A DNA stretch of 64,000 bases, from positions 47,242-111,241 of the forward strand of contig JAMLGI010000010.1 in NCBI GenBank assembly GCA_023958085.1, read 5' to 3'. A program made the translations under genes and the position numbers. Shown piece after piece: positions 62,014 to 64,000 of the stretch. The notes beneath the pieces are model-generated. The model had not been told where the DNA came from and made no database searches. It was given only the letters and a program-made list of their open reading frames with translations. Numbering within the stretch: the stretch's first letter is position 1; the number at the start of each line of letters is the position of its first letter. The stretch is from Solirubrobacterales bacterium. GTDB lineage: Bacteria > Actinomycetota > Thermoleophilia > Solirubrobacterales > 70-9.

Positions 62014-63219
62014 GTGGGCATCAAGGAAAACGGGGATGAGGATACCGTCGGGGAGAACTGGCTCGAAGAGTCGAGCGAACTCGGCCGGAACTCGGTCGAG
62101 GCACTGCCGGAGGGCGCTCTTGCCCGTCAACTCGCGCTGAAACGTCCGCTGCGGGTCAAGCTGGGGATCGATCCGACAGCACCCGACATCCACCTCGGCC
62201 ACACGGTGGTTCTCAACAAGTTGCGTCAGTTCCAGGATGCCGGCCATCAGGTGGTCCTGATCATCGGTGACTACACGGCGCGGGTCGGAGATCCGAGCGG
62301 CCGTTCCGACCAGCGACCGGTTCTCTCTCCCGAGCAGATCGATGCGAATGCCGCCACCTTCCAGGACCAGGCATTCCGGGTCCTGGACCGCGAACGCACC
62401 GAGATCCGGTTCAACAGCGAATGGCTCCGGATGGAACCCGACGAGCTTTTCGGGCTGATGGCCCGGGTGACCGTCGCCCGGCTGCTTGAACGGGACGACT
62501 TCCAGAAGCGCATGGCAGCAGCGGAGCCGATTTCGGCCCTTGAACTCCTGTACCCGCTGCTTCAGGGGTACGACTCGGTGGCGATCAAGGCCGACGTCGA
62601 ACTCGGCGGAACCGACCAGAAGTTCAACCTGCTCTTCGGCCGCGACGTCCAGAACTCCTTCGGCATCGCGCCCCAGTCGGTGATGACCATGCCGATTCTT
62701 CCGGGCACCGACGGGGTGCGCCGGATGTCGAAGTCAACCGGGAACTACATCGGCGTCACCGACCCGCCGCCGGAGATGTTCGGCAAGGTGATGAGCGTCC
62801 CCGACACCTGCCTGCCCGAGTACTGGAGTCTCCTCCTCGGGGAGAGCGCGCCCGGGGATCTGGACCCGAACCAGTCGAAGCGGACCCTCGCGAAACGGCT
62901 CGTCGACCGCTTCCACGGAGCCGGCGAGGGAGCAGACGCCGAGGAGGCCTTCAACCGGGTTTTCGTGCGTCGGGAGATGCCGCGGGAGATCGAGGAGTAT
63001 CGGCTGGCGGACACAGGCGAGGTTCACCTGCCCGCCATTCTCGCCGATGCCTTCGGAGTTTCCCGGAGTGAGGCCCGGCGTCTGCTGGTCCAGGGCGGGG
63101 TACGTCGTGACGGCGAGGTCCTGTCGGGCGAAGTCCTCGACCTGCCCGCCGCAGAACTTGACGGACGGGTTCTGCAGATGGGCAAGCGTCGCTTCCGCCG
63201 TTTCAGCCAACCGAGCTGA
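62014..63219 (+). CDS. tyrS: Tyrosyl-tRNA synthetase (TyrS)
   Basis: Charges tRNA-Tyr. The 401-residue protein has the class I HIGH-type motif in DPTAPDIHLGH (HLGH at 60-63), GDYTARVGDPSGRSDQRP, the second-type TyrRS signature LGGTDQKFNLLFGRDVQ and the KMSKS loop as RRMSKSTGNYIGV near 238-250. A C-terminal S4 domain (about 335-395: FGVSRSEARRLLVQGGVRRDGEV) binds tRNA. It belongs to the TyrS2/TyrZ-like branch. The rrn operon follows about 500 bases downstream. Confidence 0.95.
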   Translation: MGIKENGDEDTVGENWLEESSELGRNSVEALPEGALARQLALKRPLRVKLGIDPTAPDIHLGHTVVLNKLRQFQDAGHQVVLIIGDYTARVGDPSGRSDQRPVLSPEQIDANAATFQDQAFRVLDRERTEIRFNSEWLRMEPDELFGLMARVTVARLLERDDFQKRMAAAEPISALELLYPLLQGYDSVAIKADVELGGTDQKFNLLFGRDVQNSFGIAPQSVMTMPILPGTDGVRRMSKSTGNYIGVTDPPPEMFGKVMSVPDTCLPEYWSLLLGESAPGDLDPNQSKRTLAKRLVDRFHGAGEGADAEEAFNRVFVRREMPREIEEYRLADTGEVHLPAILADAFGVSRSEARRLLVQGGVRRDGEVLSGEVLDLPAAELDGRVLQMGKRRFRRFSQPS

Positions 63220-63345
63220 TCCCGGGCGACCGCTTCCTGCCGGCCGGGGATCGCCTCCGGGTCCCGCGGTCCCACCCCGCTGATCCCCTGCTCCCCGGGT
63301 GATCCCCAGCCCCAGAGCCAAACCCCGGATCGGCCACGGGATCAC
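63220..63345. other. Intergenic DNA between tyrS and the rrn promoter
   Basis: GC-rich, no convincing reading frame. A 78-codon frame covers tyrS 3' sequence and part of this gap but is a shadow of tyrS. No clear terminator hairpin for tyrS is seen. Confidence 0.5.
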
Positions 63346-63374
63346 TCGACGCGGACTCGTGGTTCCTGTATAGT
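63346..63374 (+). promoter_or_regulatory. rrn promoter (TCGACG-N17-TATAGT)
   Basis: -35 TCGACG (63346-63351), a 17-base spacer and -10 TATAGT (63369-63374), with transcription expected near 63381. The leader would be about 340 bases before the mature 16S 5' end. It is one of the two strongest promoters by sequence in the window. Confidence 0.6.
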
Positions 63375-63722
63375 TCTGCGTCCGCTGAGTCGAGCAGTCA
63401 GCCCGGCTCCAGTACCGCGAGCGTGGAGTACCCACGCGGCGAGGTGCGCGGTCTTTGAAAACTGAGCAGCGTGCATTACTCCGGGCGGCTCGTCCGTTCG
63501 GGGAAATGTTTGAGCCCGATTTGCCCTGCGCTTCAACGGCGCAAGGCGAGTCATTCGTCCGATGCCTGCTCGGCGTCGGACTGTTTTATCCCGTCATATC
63601 CGTTGCCAAGACTGTGTACCGGCAACACTCCGATATGACAGCTCTACGTTGATATGTCAGAGGAACCCGATCCTCGGATCGGGCGCGAGCCTTCGGGCCC
63701 GCATTGATACCTCGAAACATTT
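63375..63722 (+). promoter_or_regulatory. rrn leader with antitermination-like and processing elements
   Basis: GTCTTTGAAAACT (about 63451-63463) resembles the boxA-proximal leader block of many rrn operons. GTCATATC plus GTTGCC (63593-63607) pair with GGCAAC and GATATGAC (63621-63639), an imperfect stem that could be an RNase III-type processing site; the 10-base GATATG(A/T)CAG then repeats at 63651. CCCGATC-CTCG-GATCGGG (63666-63683) is a further hairpin. No protein-coding gene is supported here. Confidence 0.5.
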
Positions 63723-64000
63723 TTCACGGAGAGTTTGATCCTGGCTCAGGACGAACGCTGGCGGTGTGCTTAACACATGCAAGTGGTGCGACGAACCAGG
63801 CTTCGGCCTGGGGCAAAGCCGCGAACGGGTGAGTAACACGTGGGTAATCTGCCCCGATGACCGGGACAACCCGAGGAAACTCGGGCTAATACCGGATGTT
63901 GTGCACAGACACAAGTCTGTTCACTAAAGGTAGCTTCGGCTTCCGCATTGGGAGGGGCCCGCGGCCCATTAGCTTGTTGGTGGGGTCAAGGCCTACCAAG
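63723..64000 (+). rRNA. 16S rRNA, 5' part (continues past window end)
   Basis: The universal 5' block AGAGTTTGATCCTGGCTCAG (from 63730) is followed by GACGAACGCTGGCGGTGTGC and the variable V1 region. The conserved GGTGAGTAACACGTGGGTAA and ATTGGGAGGGGCCCGCGGCC segments of helices 6-11 come next. The mature end is set by alignment to E. coli position 1 (about 63723) and is accurate to a few bases. The sequence is of an actinobacterial type, with a short V1. About 278 of ~1500 bases are in the window. Confidence 0.95.

Noticed and set aside
63455..63652. 65-codon frame in the rrn leader
   Set aside because: Lies in the transcribed leader with boxA-like and processing elements; no ribosome site and no protein-like composition.

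Overview
The window is a GC-rich (roughly two-thirds G+C) chromosomal segment from an actinomycete-type bacterium. The partial 16S rRNA at the right end, the actinobacterial-type SerC, the many leaderless start codons behind TANNNT boxes, the GTG/TTG starts and the Arg/Gly/Pro-rich secreted proteins with Cys-pair repeats fit a deep-branching Actinomycetota lineage, most likely Thermoleophilia/Solirubrobacterales. The phylum call is strong; the class is an inference that the full 16S would settle.

Layout. 1-6.8 kb holds envelope and secreted functions: a truncated secreted-protein tail, a penicillin-binding-like serine hydrolase, a sulfatase-fold protein, a solute-binding lipoprotein, a CPA2 antiporter and a peptidoglycan amidase. 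6.9-11.8 kb is a housekeeping block: obgE, proB, proA, nadD, rsfS and tRNA-Ala(GGC). 11.8-12.9 kb holds an SRPBCC protein and the wreck of a nucleotidyltransferase-type two-gene locus. 13-28 kb carries leuS, comEA-comEC, a secreted Ig-repeat protein, holA, rpsT (minus strand) and murJ - GT-C membrane protein - lepA. 28-34 kb encodes two large secreted proteins, one with seven RCC1 blades plus eight Ig-like repeats. Two near-identical long hairpins follow, then a HadA/HadB-like dehydratase pair, a VapBC toxin-antitoxin pair read from a CTG start, and tightly overlapping hrcA-dnaJ-prmA-murI and yqeY-phoH-ybeY-era. 43-56.5 kb is amino-acid biosynthesis: serC-serA; a leucine leader peptide and leuA; an XRE-cupin regulator with leuC, leuD, a methyltransferase and leuB; ilvE; cimA and a DegT-type aminotransferase. 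56.6-57.8 kb has a broken and an intact antitoxin/PIN toxin pair. argH, a class A PBP (minus strand), tyrS and the rrn promoter, leader and 16S 5' end close the window.

How the genes work together. LeuA and CimA make 2-isopropylmalate and citramalate, which share LeuCD and LeuB. IlvE finishes leucine, isoleucine and valine, so the cluster supports leucine and threonine-independent isoleucine synthesis. Regulation seems to rest on RNA. leuA is preceded by a 16-residue leader peptide with six consecutive Leu codons that are complementary to the leuA Shine-Dalgarno. cimA is preceded by a riboswitch-like fold: a 9-bp closing stem, several hairpins and complementary loops. These two leaders are the most notable findings. 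A class I methyltransferase lies inside the leu operon, between leuD and leuB.

No CRISPR array, prophage or insertion sequence was seen. Mobile-type content is limited to toxin-antitoxin modules and their remnants.
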